A program made the position numbers and the translations under genes. A DNA stretch of 64,000 bases from Blastomussa wellsi (lineage: Eukaryota; Cnidaria; Anthozoa; Scleractinia; Plerogyridae), in contig OX393562.1 in assembly GCA_947652115.1 (NCBI GenBank), positions 15,188,252 through 15,252,251 on the forward strand. Reading direction: 5' to 3'. Positions 22,992-33,138 of the stretch are shown here, one piece after another (position 1 is the stretch's first letter; the number at the start of each line of letters is the position of its first letter). The notes under the pieces were generated by a model. That model was not told the origin of the DNA, made no database searches, and saw nothing but the letters and a program-made list of their open reading frames with translations.

Positions 22992-24638
22992 CTATAATAA
23001 TTGCATTTTATTATGGTTGAGTCTTCTGGTTTCATATTGAATCTGCTTGGTTGAAAAACAAACATTTCAGAAATTATTTTAGGGGTTCACACTTTTCTTG
23101 GTTGCACTGAAAGTGGTGGCTTTGTTAAATAAATTAAGTAATCAAAGTGCTTTAATTCTCACATTTTTTCTAAATATTTACAAATAAAGATTAACAAAAT
23201 TAACGGATCCAATTGATTGTCAAGCTTTGTTTTTTGGTCATGAGAAGTATGCCACCAGTTATCACAAGCCAACTTCATGTGTTCACACTTACAGGTGTAG
23301 ATGCAACCAACCAACAGTAATTTAATACTTTATAGTCCGGCTCTTCCATGTTTGGAGAGTTCCTCAAGAGTTGTTCCTGTACAGATCTGAAACAAAAACG
23401 AAAAAAGGTGGAAGTATGTCTTTCTCTTAATAGAAAGACATACTTCCACTGGCCCAACGAGCGCTCATGGAATCAGTTTATATATTTTTTTAATTATATG
23501 GCTGCCTTATGAAAACGGAAAACTAGTGAAGACACAAATTTGATTGGCTAAAATCGATGTTGACCGCTGTCTACATTTTCCGGTCTACACAGGCATCTAG
23601 CAGTGCAGTACATGTATCAAGAGACACATCAATAAGTTGCAACATATCCAGCATGGTTGACCTGATGGTGCAGTGGATATCACGACTGACTAGTAATGGA
23701 GAGAGGCGGGGTTCAAATCCCGCATGCAAGATTTTTTTCATTTCAGAGACATGTGTCAAAAGACAATTTGTAAGTTATTTAAACATATTTCTTTCAGTAA
23801 AAAAGCTTGACAAGAATAGATACGACCCAACTTTTGCAAATTTAAGTTCAGCTAATCTCCATTAAAAAACAAAAGGTCAGCAAGAACGAAGCAGTGACGT
23901 AAAGTAAATTAAAGTTACCGTTTGGCCATATAATAAACATCTTATTAACCAAGCTTAGTGGGTCTGTATGGGAGAATGTTGACTGAGGTCGTGCGTATGG
24001 ACGGAACACAGAGAGGTCTGGTTAATAAGAGCTAATTATGGATTTCATATGCTTTGGTTTCTAAAAGCTGTGTAAATCTGTCTATCATCCTTTTGAAAGT
24101 TCACTGTCTTCATTAGCATGCCAATAATATTTTTTCACACCAATATAAAACTTAATAACAGAAAAGCAAAAATAACTCAAACTTCAATTCTCTTAACCAA
24201 GTGGGTATTAATTTTAAAAACACTGATCTGTATACCTTAAAGAACTGTAATTTTTGTGATGCAAACCAACTGAAAAGCACCATGTTCACCAATGAAATAT
24301 AAGACAACAAAAACTAAAAAACCAATATTCTGCACACAAAAGTTGGAGAGTATAAGCCAGAATCCTCAGCGAGTCAAGGTCCAGAATCCTTAGCGAGTCA
24401 AGGTCCAGAATCCTCAGCGAGTCAAGGTCCAGAATACTCAGCGAGTCAAGGTCCAGAATCCTCAGCGAGTCAAGGTCCAGAATCCTCAGCTATTCAAAGC
24501 CCAGGCAAAAACTGGATCTATAGCCCCTATTGATATATGGCTGCCAGTTTAGAATACTTTTTGAATTCATTTCAATTAACTTTGCTAACCTTGTTTTTTA
24601 GATGCGAATTCGAAAGAATTGTTAGCCTGATAGAGGCT

Positions 24639-24670
<32 letters not shown>

Positions 24671-26610
24671 ACTTCATTAACGTGTCATAAACAATTACAT
24701 ACAAAATGATTTCAAATTGGCCCCCATTTACATGTATAGGATCTTTAGTTAGCGAGTCAACCAAACCTATTCTCAGCGAGTCAGCCAGACCTATTCTCAG
24801 CAAGCCAACGAGACCAATTCTCAACGAGCCAACCAGACCTATTCTCAGCAAGTTACTGTGACCTATTCTCAGCGAGTCAACCCAGCCTACTCTCAGCCAG
24901 TCAAAGTCCAGTATTCTCAGCGAGTCAAAGTCCAGAATCCTCAGCGAGTCAAGGTCCAATATCCTCAGCAAGTCAAGGTCCAGAATCCTCAGCGAGTAAA
25001 GGTCCAAAATCCTCAGCGAGTCAAGGTCCAGAATCCTCAGCGAGTCAAGGTCCAGAATCCTCAGCGAGTCAAGATCCAGAATACTCAGCGAGTCAGAGCC
25101 CAGTAAGAAACTAGACCCATTCTCAGCGAGTCAACCAGACCCATTCTCAGCGAGTCAACCAGACCCATTCTCAGCAAGCCAACCAGACCCTTTCTCAGCG
25201 AGCCAACCAGACCCATTCTCTGCGAGCCAACCAGACCCATTCTCAGCGAGCCAACTAGACCAATTCTCAACGAGTCAAGAAGACCAATTCTCAGCGAGTC
25301 CACAAGACCTATCAGGGCTTGAAATTGCGACCGATACGGCCGCCAATGCAACCAAAATTTCATCTGTGGCGACTAAAAGTTCTGGTATTGTCTCCTTCCA
25401 GAAAATTATGCAATTTATGCAATTACTCCCCATTTGATTTTTTAATCTGGGGACTAAAAATTTGAATTTGGTGACTAAAACTTACCACTCAGGCACCAAA
25501 TGGTGACTAAAGAATGTTTTTAATTTCGAGCCTGTCTATCTTGGCAGGCCAATTATGAACATTTCCAGACAAGATCAAAACAGAATCGATTTTGCCAGTT
25601 TCAAGCCCAAGTTAATGAATGAATAGTTACATGTACTGTATAAGTAATGCTCAGGGTTCAGCACTGCTTACACTTACCTTCTTTCCTTTGGAAAGTAAAT
25701 TTACTTCTTGGAAAATGAAAACTAAAATTAGCCAAAACACTTACCCCATCTGGAAAAGCATAAAAAGTGTTGAAAAAAGAATAATCAAATGATAAAATAA
25801 CCTAATTTAATTTCAACTAGCTTTGATACTGCCATCCATTTTAAGAAATACAATATTTGGTCGGAAATTAAAATTTTTCAAGCTACTTTCCAAAGTATGA
25901 AGTGGTGCAAAACATTCATGTCAAGCCCCAGGGTCTTCTGATATTTGAATAAACAAATTTAAGCCATTGCATGCATTATTTTAAAAAAACAATGAAACTC
26001 ATCAACAAAATTTAAAAATTTAGATTATTAATAAGACACCCAACATGTTTCAGGAATGTTGATTTTGTAACGACACATAACAATAAATTTAAGGACATGC
26101 TAACAAAACTCCAAACCACAAACTACAGTAATTACTGTTGTTGTTTGCAGTTCAGTTTCTCAAAACTGATTTGCTTTTTCTTTGTAACAATAACATTCCG
26201 TAAATTTGTATGGTGTAGACAATTTTTTAGTTTCCTTGGGATAATTGATCATAATTGATTGGTTGTGCATGCACCTATTGGTCAGTTAAACAGTGAACAA
26301 GTGGGTATCTAATAACAGATATCTTGTCATAGGCAAGTGCTAGAAGAGCATGGGTTTTCATTCAATTTAACGATTCATTTATAAAAGTGAAAACTAAGAT
26401 ATCACAATTGTAATCCATTAGGAAGAGCCTTAATAGAGCATCCATTCCATGAAGCACTCACCTATGAGTGGCTATTCCAAAAATCACCATTTGACTGTTG
26501 CCTCCAAGAAGAAATTCTTGTCTCTTAAAAATAACCGCCATAATATGTTTAGTGAATAGTGGAATATTTATTCTTCTTAATTTATACACATCAGGGTAAA
26601 ATGTCATAGA
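22992..26610 (-). CDS. Unrecognised short gene, two well-formed exons plus a weak terminal exon
   Basis: Minus-strand exons 26610-26462 and 23386-23293 have good acceptors and donors and join in phase. They read SMTFYPDVYKLRRINIPLF onward to EEPDYKVLNYCWLVASTP, a sequence with a protein-like hydrophobic pattern and no stop. An ATG at 26607 could be the start if an untranslated exon lies upstream. A terminal exon at 23042-22992 fits in phase and ends in TAG, giving 96 residues, but it is short and weaker. No signal peptide is evident, and I recognise no family. The ~3-kb intron holds the 24-bp satellite, and a perfect hairpin lies just before the second acceptor. It could instead be part of a larger or degraded gene. 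Confidence 0.45.
23408..23449. other. Perfect 18-bp hairpin upstream of a 3' splice site
   Basis: GTGGAAGTATGTCTTTCT at 23408-23425 and AGAAAGACATACTTCCAC at 23432-23449 are perfect reverse complements around a 6-base loop. On the minus strand the hairpin ends about 20 bases before the exon starting at 23386. It is too short for a typical animal pre-miRNA. Confidence 0.6.
23656..23730 (+). mobile_element. tRNA-like element (SINE head or tRNA pseudogene)
   Basis: Box A-like TGGTGCAGTGG (23666-23676) and box B-like GGTTCAAATCC (23710-23720) are correctly spaced, and a T run follows at once, like a Pol III terminator. The acceptor-stem halves do not pair well and no clean anticodon loop forms. 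It is therefore not called as a functional tRNA. Confidence 0.5.
24360..24492. repeat. 24-bp satellite, short block
   Basis: About five copies of a 24-bp unit built on CTCAGCGAGTCAAGGTCCAG. A much longer block of the same family starts about 250 bp downstream. Confidence 0.85.
24742..25325. repeat. 24-bp satellite, long block with two sub-families
   Basis: The block has two variants: CTCAGCGAGTCAACCAGACC-type units at both ends and CTCAGCGAGTCAAGGTCCAG-type units in the middle. At 24 bp (eight codons) frames stay open across it on both strands. The resulting ORFs are repeat artefacts, not a gene. It lies in the large intron of the minus-strand gene at 23.0-26.6 kb. Confidence 0.88.
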
Positions 26611-26757
26611 CTGAAAAAAAGGAAACTGTTTAAAACTAACTCAGTCCTTGTATTTAACCCTATACAATTTAGTTTAACTTGAAGCTCTTGGTGTGTGGAT
26701 TTTTATTAGATATTCCCTTGACCATAAACGAGTAATAAAACTCATTACGAACCAGCT

Positions 26758-26984
26758 AATGCACCTATCAATGTTATTCCCGAGGGAGGGGGTCAGGCTG
26801 CCCACGGGACTTTGACGGTGAGGTTTGTCCCCAGGGTGGGGATTTGATTGGGAATTTTGACATGGCCGCCATTTTTCATAGAGGAGAAGTCGCAGATTTT
26901 GGTACTTTTGACCAATTATGTTGTCCCCACCCCATGCCTGAACCCCCCCCCCCCCCTCCCTCGGGCTTTACATTGATGGGTGCA
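26758..26984. mobile_element. Inverted-repeat element (MITE-like), second family member
   Basis: TGCACCTATCAATGTTATTC near 26758 faces the reverse complement in GCTTTACATTGATGGGTGCA near 26965. Inner CCCGAGGGAGGGGG pairs with CCCCCTCCCTCGGG. It shares ends with the element at 21031-21253. Confidence 0.65.
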
Positions 26985-28190
26985 TAAAAAAGGGAGCTTC
27001 GCCTTTAGTTTGACCCGAAAAGTCTACATTTACAAATAAAATACATTATGTATGAAAGGGGGCAAGTGCTGCCCTCTTCTTTCATACATTTCTTCGTAAA
27101 TTTTGGCATTTTCAGGTTCTAATATTTCAGAGAGTTTGCAACGGAATATTATAAACCTTCCTAGGTGTGCCAAATTAGGTAATATAAATCGATCTGTCGA
27201 GGTGAATTGTGTTATTGGAAAGCGAAATTTTGCGTGACATAAATTTGACATCCGTAAAACCTGTTTTAACCTTTCTTTATACGCGGAGTGCATGTAGCTT
27301 ATATTTTTGTGCACATAAATTTTTCACGAGCGTATGGCCATAAAATAATGCAAATCCTATTTCTATATCCCACTTGGTTGATAGGTGTTCGTTACATTTA
27401 ACCGATGATTGTCAATGTACAAAAACATTTTAGTAAGAGATTGTAGTGTATAAACTTTGCGTCGACCCTGTTTAATACCTCAATTCGAAGGTAAAGAAAG
27501 GTAAGCTGCCTGGATTTCTTAACGTTTACAATAACTTTGCTTTGCTTACCAGATGAAAATGATTGTCATGATGGAACATTCATGTGCACCAATGTTTATC
27601 CACCTATTTGCGATGATTTTTAGACCCTTTAGCTACACAGCTTCGCCCGCCATTTACCGGCCGGCAATAAGGACGCGCAACGGACACCCAAATATGGTAA
27701 TGGTTTTCCGCCGTGCCAGTAATCTTGAACCCAGTTTCTCTCAACCAAAGTGAACAACAAGAAGAAACGCGGGTACTGGGTAGGATCATATAAACGGTTG
27801 GCGGAATTTTTAAAGATTTTAGTGAAAAGTTAGCTTTCCCAGGGTAACTCGGGGGAGGGTTAGCTTGCCCAGGGTAACTCGGGGGGCCTAAGAGGGAAGG
27901 CAGGCAGCACGATAGCCGGCGACTGCGACCCCCGGGCGGCCGCGACCTTGTCCGGTTCAAGCATGAACTGCCAAACCATTATAATTCTTTCCCCGAAAAC
28001 GCCGGAATCCGATCGAGCACACTATTCTTAGTACTTGTTTCGGCGAATAGAAAACAGCGAATTTCCAATACAACACAGCTGAGTTTCTGCAAATGAAAAT
28101 TATACCATACATTGGATTCTGCGGGCGCACTGATAAGTCAAAAACCCTTAGATTGTTTTATCAGAGTATAAAACACTGAAAAAAATGGAA
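26985..28190. other. Intergenic region with a GC-rich patch
   Basis: No supported gene. A CAGGGTAACTCGGGGG block is duplicated at about 27840 and 27870. A GC-rich stretch near 27880-27950 (CCCGGGCGGCCGCGACC) is unlike its surroundings and could be the CpG-rich promoter of the minus-strand gene, but no first exon was found. Confidence 0.35.
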
Positions 28191-28430
28191 ATTCAACATA
28201 GTACGATACCTGGATAAAGCCCATAACCTTGAAATCCAATCTACACCCCAATTTTACTTTTGTCTTGATGACGACTGAGAAACGGGGTTAATTTTGGAAA
28301 TTCAACTTAGTAAGCGATGTAACCCATACCTCGAGATCCAATCTACACCCAAATTTTACTTTTGCCTAGATAATGACTGAGAAACTGAGAAACGGGGTTA
28401 ATTTTAGAAATTCAACATAGTAACAGGGCC
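28190..28430. repeat. ~100-bp satellite, block 1
   Basis: Two to three diverged copies of a ~101-bp unit containing GATCCAATCTACACCCCAAT, GATAACGACTGAGAAACGGG and AAATTCAACATAGTAAGCGA. The same unit recurs near 28880-29055 and 31385-31745. Confidence 0.8.
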
Positions 28431-28879
28431 CGCGGAGTGGATTTTCAAGTGAGGGGAGGGGGCTAATGCGAACGAGTTAGTATGCGCTAACTAGGGGGTC
28501 CGGGGGCATGCCCCCCTGATTTTAATTCAAGTCTTCTGAAATGGCTAGAAATGATTCTAAACCTGCCAAAAGTGAAGTTAATTTTTAATTCTTATGAAAC
28601 GACGAGTAATAAACTAGCCTTCAAGTTTGACCAAATTTAAAATAATAGACTAACTTCTACGCTACACCAAACAGACGCAACGGTTGAGTGTAACCCGGAA
28701 ATTCCTAAGTCGGATTCTTTGAAGGACAGTAGGTTCAAAAGTTGCTTTTTCGATTGTCATTGAGAGCTGCAAACTCATTGGCAACATCTATAAAAAATAA
28801 TGTAATGTACTTTTTTTGTAAAAGACAAACCCAGTTTACTAAAGTCCCCCAGCCCCACCCCTTGCGCGGTCCCTGCAGT

Positions 28880-29055
28880 AAGCGATATATAGCCCATAAC
28901 TGGATATCCAATCTACACCCCAATTTTACTTTTCTCTTGATAACGACTTAGAAACGAGGTTACTATTGGAAATTCAACATAGTAAGCGATATAGCCCATA
29001 CCTCGAGATCCAATCTACACCCCAATTTTACTTTTGCCTTGATAACGACTAGCGA
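28880..29055. repeat. ~100-bp satellite, block 2
   Basis: Almost two copies of the same ~101-bp unit, ending in GATAACGACTAGC just before the 29-31 kb ORF region. Short GGGATAAGGGATA-type repeats follow near 29080-29160. Confidence 0.78.
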
Positions 29056-29292
29056 GGCCCTGTAAGGGGTTTTAGGGATAAGGGATAACTGGCAAAATAA
29101 TTTTAGGGATAAGGGATAGCTGGCAAAATAATTTTAGAGATAAAGGATAAGCGAATTAGTTCTAGGGATAATGAAAAACAAGTTCGGTAAAGTTAGGTTC
29201 TGTATTTATTGCACTCGATTCGTACTTTTTACGAATATTTTGGTTTTCGTATACGAAAGAAGTAACATCAATCACTGTCTGTTCTTCTTTAG

Positions 29293-30249
29293 CGACCTTT
29301 TATTGCACTTTTGCTCAATGTTTTCGGTCATCATCATTCAAGTGACATTTTTCACATTGGTCATCCAGTTCCCATCACAAAGATTCTGGTCCCAGCTACT
29401 GAATCTGTCAGGCAGGGAGGACATGCTTCATCGACATCTAACCCTGAGCTACATCCAAAAGAATTAAAACCATGGGCAGAAGGGAAGACACACAGTGATA
29501 AGGAGCTGTGGGATAACTTAAAAGGGAAAAAAAGTTGAAAGGTCTGAACATCAAGAGAAGAAATTTGAGGATTTTAAAGCAAGTAAGTACTGAACGCTGT
29601 TTAAGAGTGGGTTGCGAATGACTTTCAACCTTCGTTTAGAAAGCATGGACAGAGTGTGCGACAACAAACTATAAGAAACATGAACACAAAGGACTCTGCC
29701 AGTACATTACCTTTGAACTGTCACGAAAGCGAAGAAGCAGATCCGAAGCCCGGTTGGATTTTGCAGGACTTTAACAAGGTGGAACAAGCAATTGCTGTGG
29801 AGGAAGAGATTTCTCCTAGCAAATCCACTGCGTCAGAGGTCCTTATTGCTGAGGGAACTGATGTTTGTGTAAGTAAAGGCTACCAGCATCGAATGCAACC
29901 GGCACCTTCCTACCTAGCCATACCTAATGAAAACCTGCATGGTACAGAGAACGTAAGCTACAGCGAAGGTAACATATACTTCGCACAAGATCCCACACTT
30001 CCCTGTAAGTTTGTGGCGACAACTGAAGAAGGCAATTTCCAAAAAGCCAACATTCTCGGAATTGTTATGAACTGTAAGAAAGAAGATGACACAATTGCTC
30101 TCGGTGAGGATGTGTATTACTGTCTACTTGTGAACGCTCTCGACAATGGTGACACCAGGACTGTTTCTGAAGCAATTGAAGAGGAAAGAGAAGAGGTCGA
30201 CAACATGCAGCGGTCAGACGAAGAAACTCCCCCAGTTGTAACTAGATAA
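29293..30249 (+). CDS. Unrecognised acidic protein, uncertain exon structure
   Basis: The best part is an open frame ending at TAA 30247-30249. It has an ATG at 29680 (189 residues) and stays open back to a possible acceptor before 29639. The protein is Glu/Asp-rich, with motifs such as PKPGWILQDFNK and EAIEEEREEVDN, and has no recognised domain. Upstream, an exon-like frame starts after TTCTTTAG at 29293 (RPFIALLLNVFGHHHSS... to DKELWDNLKGKK) and stops at 29536, just after a run of seven A. Removing one A would keep it open to a GTAAGT donor near 29579, but the phase then fails to join the 29.68-kb frame. This suggests either a missing exon or a decayed gene. The AATAAA at 31093 supports a plus-strand transcript. 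Confidence 0.42.
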
Positions 30250-30356
30250 GGGAGACGCTCAAGATAAGTCAGGAACAAAAACAGTTCAATCTATGTCTTC
30301 TACAAAATCAAACACAACCATTCCAACCAGCCATCCAACCAATTTACGCCAGTTTT

Positions 30357-30465
30357 TCATGCGTCTGTTCTGTTATTGATCATGAATTGCGCCATCATAT
30401 TGTCAAAGTAGCCGACAAGTTTGATGGCGTGTGATTACGAAATTCATGATCAATACCAGGAAAGA
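30357..30465. mobile_element. Foldback element in the 3' region of the 29-30 kb ORF
   Basis: CATGCGTCTGTTCTGTTATT and GATCATGAATT at the left match the reverse complement of AATTCATGATCAATACCAGG and AAGACGCATG at the right. The ~110-bp hairpin lies in the presumed 3' untranslated RNA of the preceding ORF. Confidence 0.6.
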
Positions 30466-30499
30466 CGCATGGAGAAATATGGAGATATTTTAAAAATAA

Positions 30500-30675
30500 A
30501 CCCCTTCAAGCGGCTGGTATATTGTAGCGTAATGTCCGAGGCTGAAAGATTGTCTGAAAAATGAACTGTTGACCGAGAAGCGAATCTGCGAGGGCAACTG
30601 TGAAATTTTGAGGACAATCTTTCAGCCGAGGGTATTATCCCCCAATATACCAGTAAGCCAGAAAGGGGTTCATTT
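30500..30675. mobile_element. Second foldback element, directly adjacent
   Basis: AACCCCTTCAAGCGGCTGGT near 30500 is repeated in reverse complement near 30648-30670 (ACCAGTAAGCCAGAAAGGGG). Inner GGCTGAAAGATTGTC pairs with GACAATCTTTCAGCC. The hairpin is about 170 bp. Confidence 0.65.
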
Positions 30676-31092
30676 ATTTTATTACCCTTTGTTTAATTTT
30701 CACAACGTGATTTGTAGCAGTGAAAAAGGGAAAAAAATCTAAAGTGATAATCATGGTGTAATTGTGGTTGAAATGAATCAAAATTGACTGATTTACGTAT
30801 TTTTTTCAAATCTATGATTTGGCCGAGAAGTTAGAGCTGTAAAGGTGACTGTTCGTTGGTTTTGTAAAATCGCGCGATGAATTTCAAATCGGACGGGGTC
30901 ATCCGATTTTGTACTAAGTGATATAGCGATGTAGTGGATACTTATATGATGGTGTGCATGAGGTTAACTGATAACTGAGAATTGGCCAAACTTTTAGCTG
31001 CTAACTGAGATTCGTTCAGATAACTGTCAGCTGAGATGGAGTGATGACTGTTTGGCCTAGATAAATGTAGATACAGTGTAACTGTAATGGTA

Positions 31093-31098
31093 AATAAA
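31093..31098 (+). promoter_or_regulatory. Candidate poly(A) signal for the 29-30 kb ORF
   Basis: AATAAA is followed by a GT-rich stretch (GTGTTGGTCATGTTC), the usual layout of a cleavage region. It lies about 840 bases after the stop codon. Confidence 0.5.
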
Positions 31099-31384
31099 GT
31101 GTTGGTCATGTTCAATGTCTCTGGGTAGTTTGTTATAGTGCATATGACTCGAGGTTTATTTCAATAATGAATACGAATATGATCCGGGATACAAACATGA
31201 GTAATCTTTTTCAAAAGTAAAGTTCCGGCATGCATGCGCAATAAGCCAAAGGACGACAAATATACACCCGTTTATATTTCTTTGTTTTAAGGTGGCTCAC
31301 AACAGCACATTCCAGATCTTATGATTTGATAGGTCACTACTACCGCCTATGGTCAGCAAAGTTAAAAATATTGTTTAGGTGCAT

Positions 31385-31745
31385 GCCTGGAGATCCAATG
31401 TACACCCCAATTTTCTTTTGTCTTGATAACGACTGAGAAACGGGGTTAATTTTGGACAATTCAACATAGTAAGCGATATAGCTAATACCTGGAGATCCAA
31501 TCTACACCCTAATTTTACTTTTATGTTGACAAAGCCTTAGAAACGGGGTTAATTTTGGAACATCAACATAGTAAGCGATGTAACCCGTACCTAGAGATCT
31601 CATCTACACCCCAATTTTATTTTTCCTTGATAACGACTGAGAACTGAGAAATGGGGTTAATTTTGGAAATTCAACATAGTAAACGATTAAGTCCATGCCT
31701 AGAGATCCAATTTACATCCCAATTTTCTTTTGCCTTGATAACGAC
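31385..31745. repeat. ~100-bp satellite, block 3
   Basis: Three to four copies of the ~101-bp unit in the same orientation as blocks 1 and 2, with GATCCAATNTACACCCNAAT as the most constant part. Blocks 2 and 3 bracket the 29-31 kb transcription unit. Confidence 0.82.
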
Positions 31746-32084
31746 TGAATATGAATAATACTGAATACAATAATGAATGCGAATCACCTATGATCACCTA
31801 TGATAAGCAAAGTTAAAAAAATTGTGCAACGGTTTCGGTTTAAATTAATGAAAATTTTAGGTGGCTCCGCAACCGCTACACAGAAATAATTAAAAAATTG
31901 GAAATAAAATATATTTTAACATGCTGATCATTTTTGAGTTATTGGCAGTTAAAGATAAAATTAAGGTTGTTTTTAATGTAATCGAAATAATCTTAAGTTG
32001 TTCACCAATGATTAGAAAACGTTTTATACTTTTACTGTAGCATTTACTGTTAAACTTTACCAATCAAAGTGTATGGACAAGTTA

Positions 32085-32460
32085 ACCCCCCCCCCTCCCC
32101 CCTCAGGAATTGGGTGGTCCTATTTGAATTTCTTTTAGACTCAACAAATGACAATTTAACAACGGGTTTCGTTTGTAAATAAACGAGTGACATTTTAAAA
32201 GTGAGTCTCATTTGAAACATCGAGTCTGGATTTGATGAACGAATCTCGTTTGATGATCGAGTCTCGAGACTACCTTTTTATCGAGTCTCGTTTTAATAAA
32301 CGAGTCTCGTTTTTAGAAACGAGTCTCGTTTTCAAAAAGAAACTCGTTTTCTGAACGAGTGACGATTGTTTTCCCAGTCTGATACGCTTGTTATCGAAAC
32401 TCGATGAAGTAGTACTCGTTTCCCAGAAACGATGAGTGATCCATAAATCTCTTATTAACC
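32085..32460. repeat. Dispersed repeat with CGAGTCTCG sub-repeats, copy 2 (inverted)
   Basis: Reverse-complement counterpart of 13595-13965, with the same order of flanking blocks and sub-repeats. A C-run near 32087 replaces the G-rich edge of copy 1. TTATTAACCAAGCTTA next to it (32453) also occurs near 23944, part of yet another repeat. Confidence 0.7.
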
Positions 32461-33138
32461 AAGCTTATGGAGCATACTGGGAGCATATAGCCCCATCAGT
32501 CTTTTCTATACAGTCCACGCTGCGTCCATACCGATATACTCCCAGGAAATCTTAGGTCATTTTGGAAATATTTGAAAGTCACCCTCACGCTTGGTCAATG
32601 AGACGGATGTACAACCACTAGATACAAACAGGACAGCCTTTGTTTCAGATCTTTTTGTCCAGGGTTTGAATCGTTTCAGTATGTTGTAGCTTGTCTTTGG
32701 TTATTTTTGCGGTGTAAGTATTGCACCCAGGTTGACCTAACCACAGAAAGATTTGGGAAAATTGTTGTTCGTCGACTACAGCCTTCGGTCTTTTATCAAT
32801 ATAATGATTCTTCAGCAACGTTTGTATACAAACCAAACGCTAGGGGCAGCTTTTTGCCTGCATCCTATCCCGCGGTACAGCCAATTAAATAATCTAGCTT
32901 GATACTAATGATTATTTCGAAAATACGCAAACTATTTTGTCAATTTAAAGAAGTTCGCGCGCTTTCACAATGTCTCATAATTTGCATTTGCTAATCGTAA
33001 ACCCTTTCTAAACATTATGCAAAATTAATTTATTCAAAAATTTCTCCTCGTGCGAAATTTTTCCTTCGTCAAACCACGTTTTGCTGCGAGAGTCGTCGAA
33101 GTTTTGAAACGGGAAATTGTTTTCAAAGCAAAGCTGTA
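32461..33138. other. Intergenic DNA upstream of the 33-34 kb small gene
   Basis: No supported gene. ORFs on both strands at 32645-32892 overlap each other and lack coding character. The last 100 bases before 33139 could be a promoter or 5' leader, but no site can be named. Confidence 0.35.

Noticed and set aside
24657..25363. ORFs with NPQRVKVQ- and LRIGLVDS-like repeats on both strands
   Set aside because: They are artefacts of a 24-bp satellite that keeps frames open in both directions; no splice or start context.
27604..27960. 118-codon minus-strand ORF, Pro/Ser-rich
   Set aside because: Open because of the GC-rich patch and a short duplication; no splice partner in phase with the exon at 26610.
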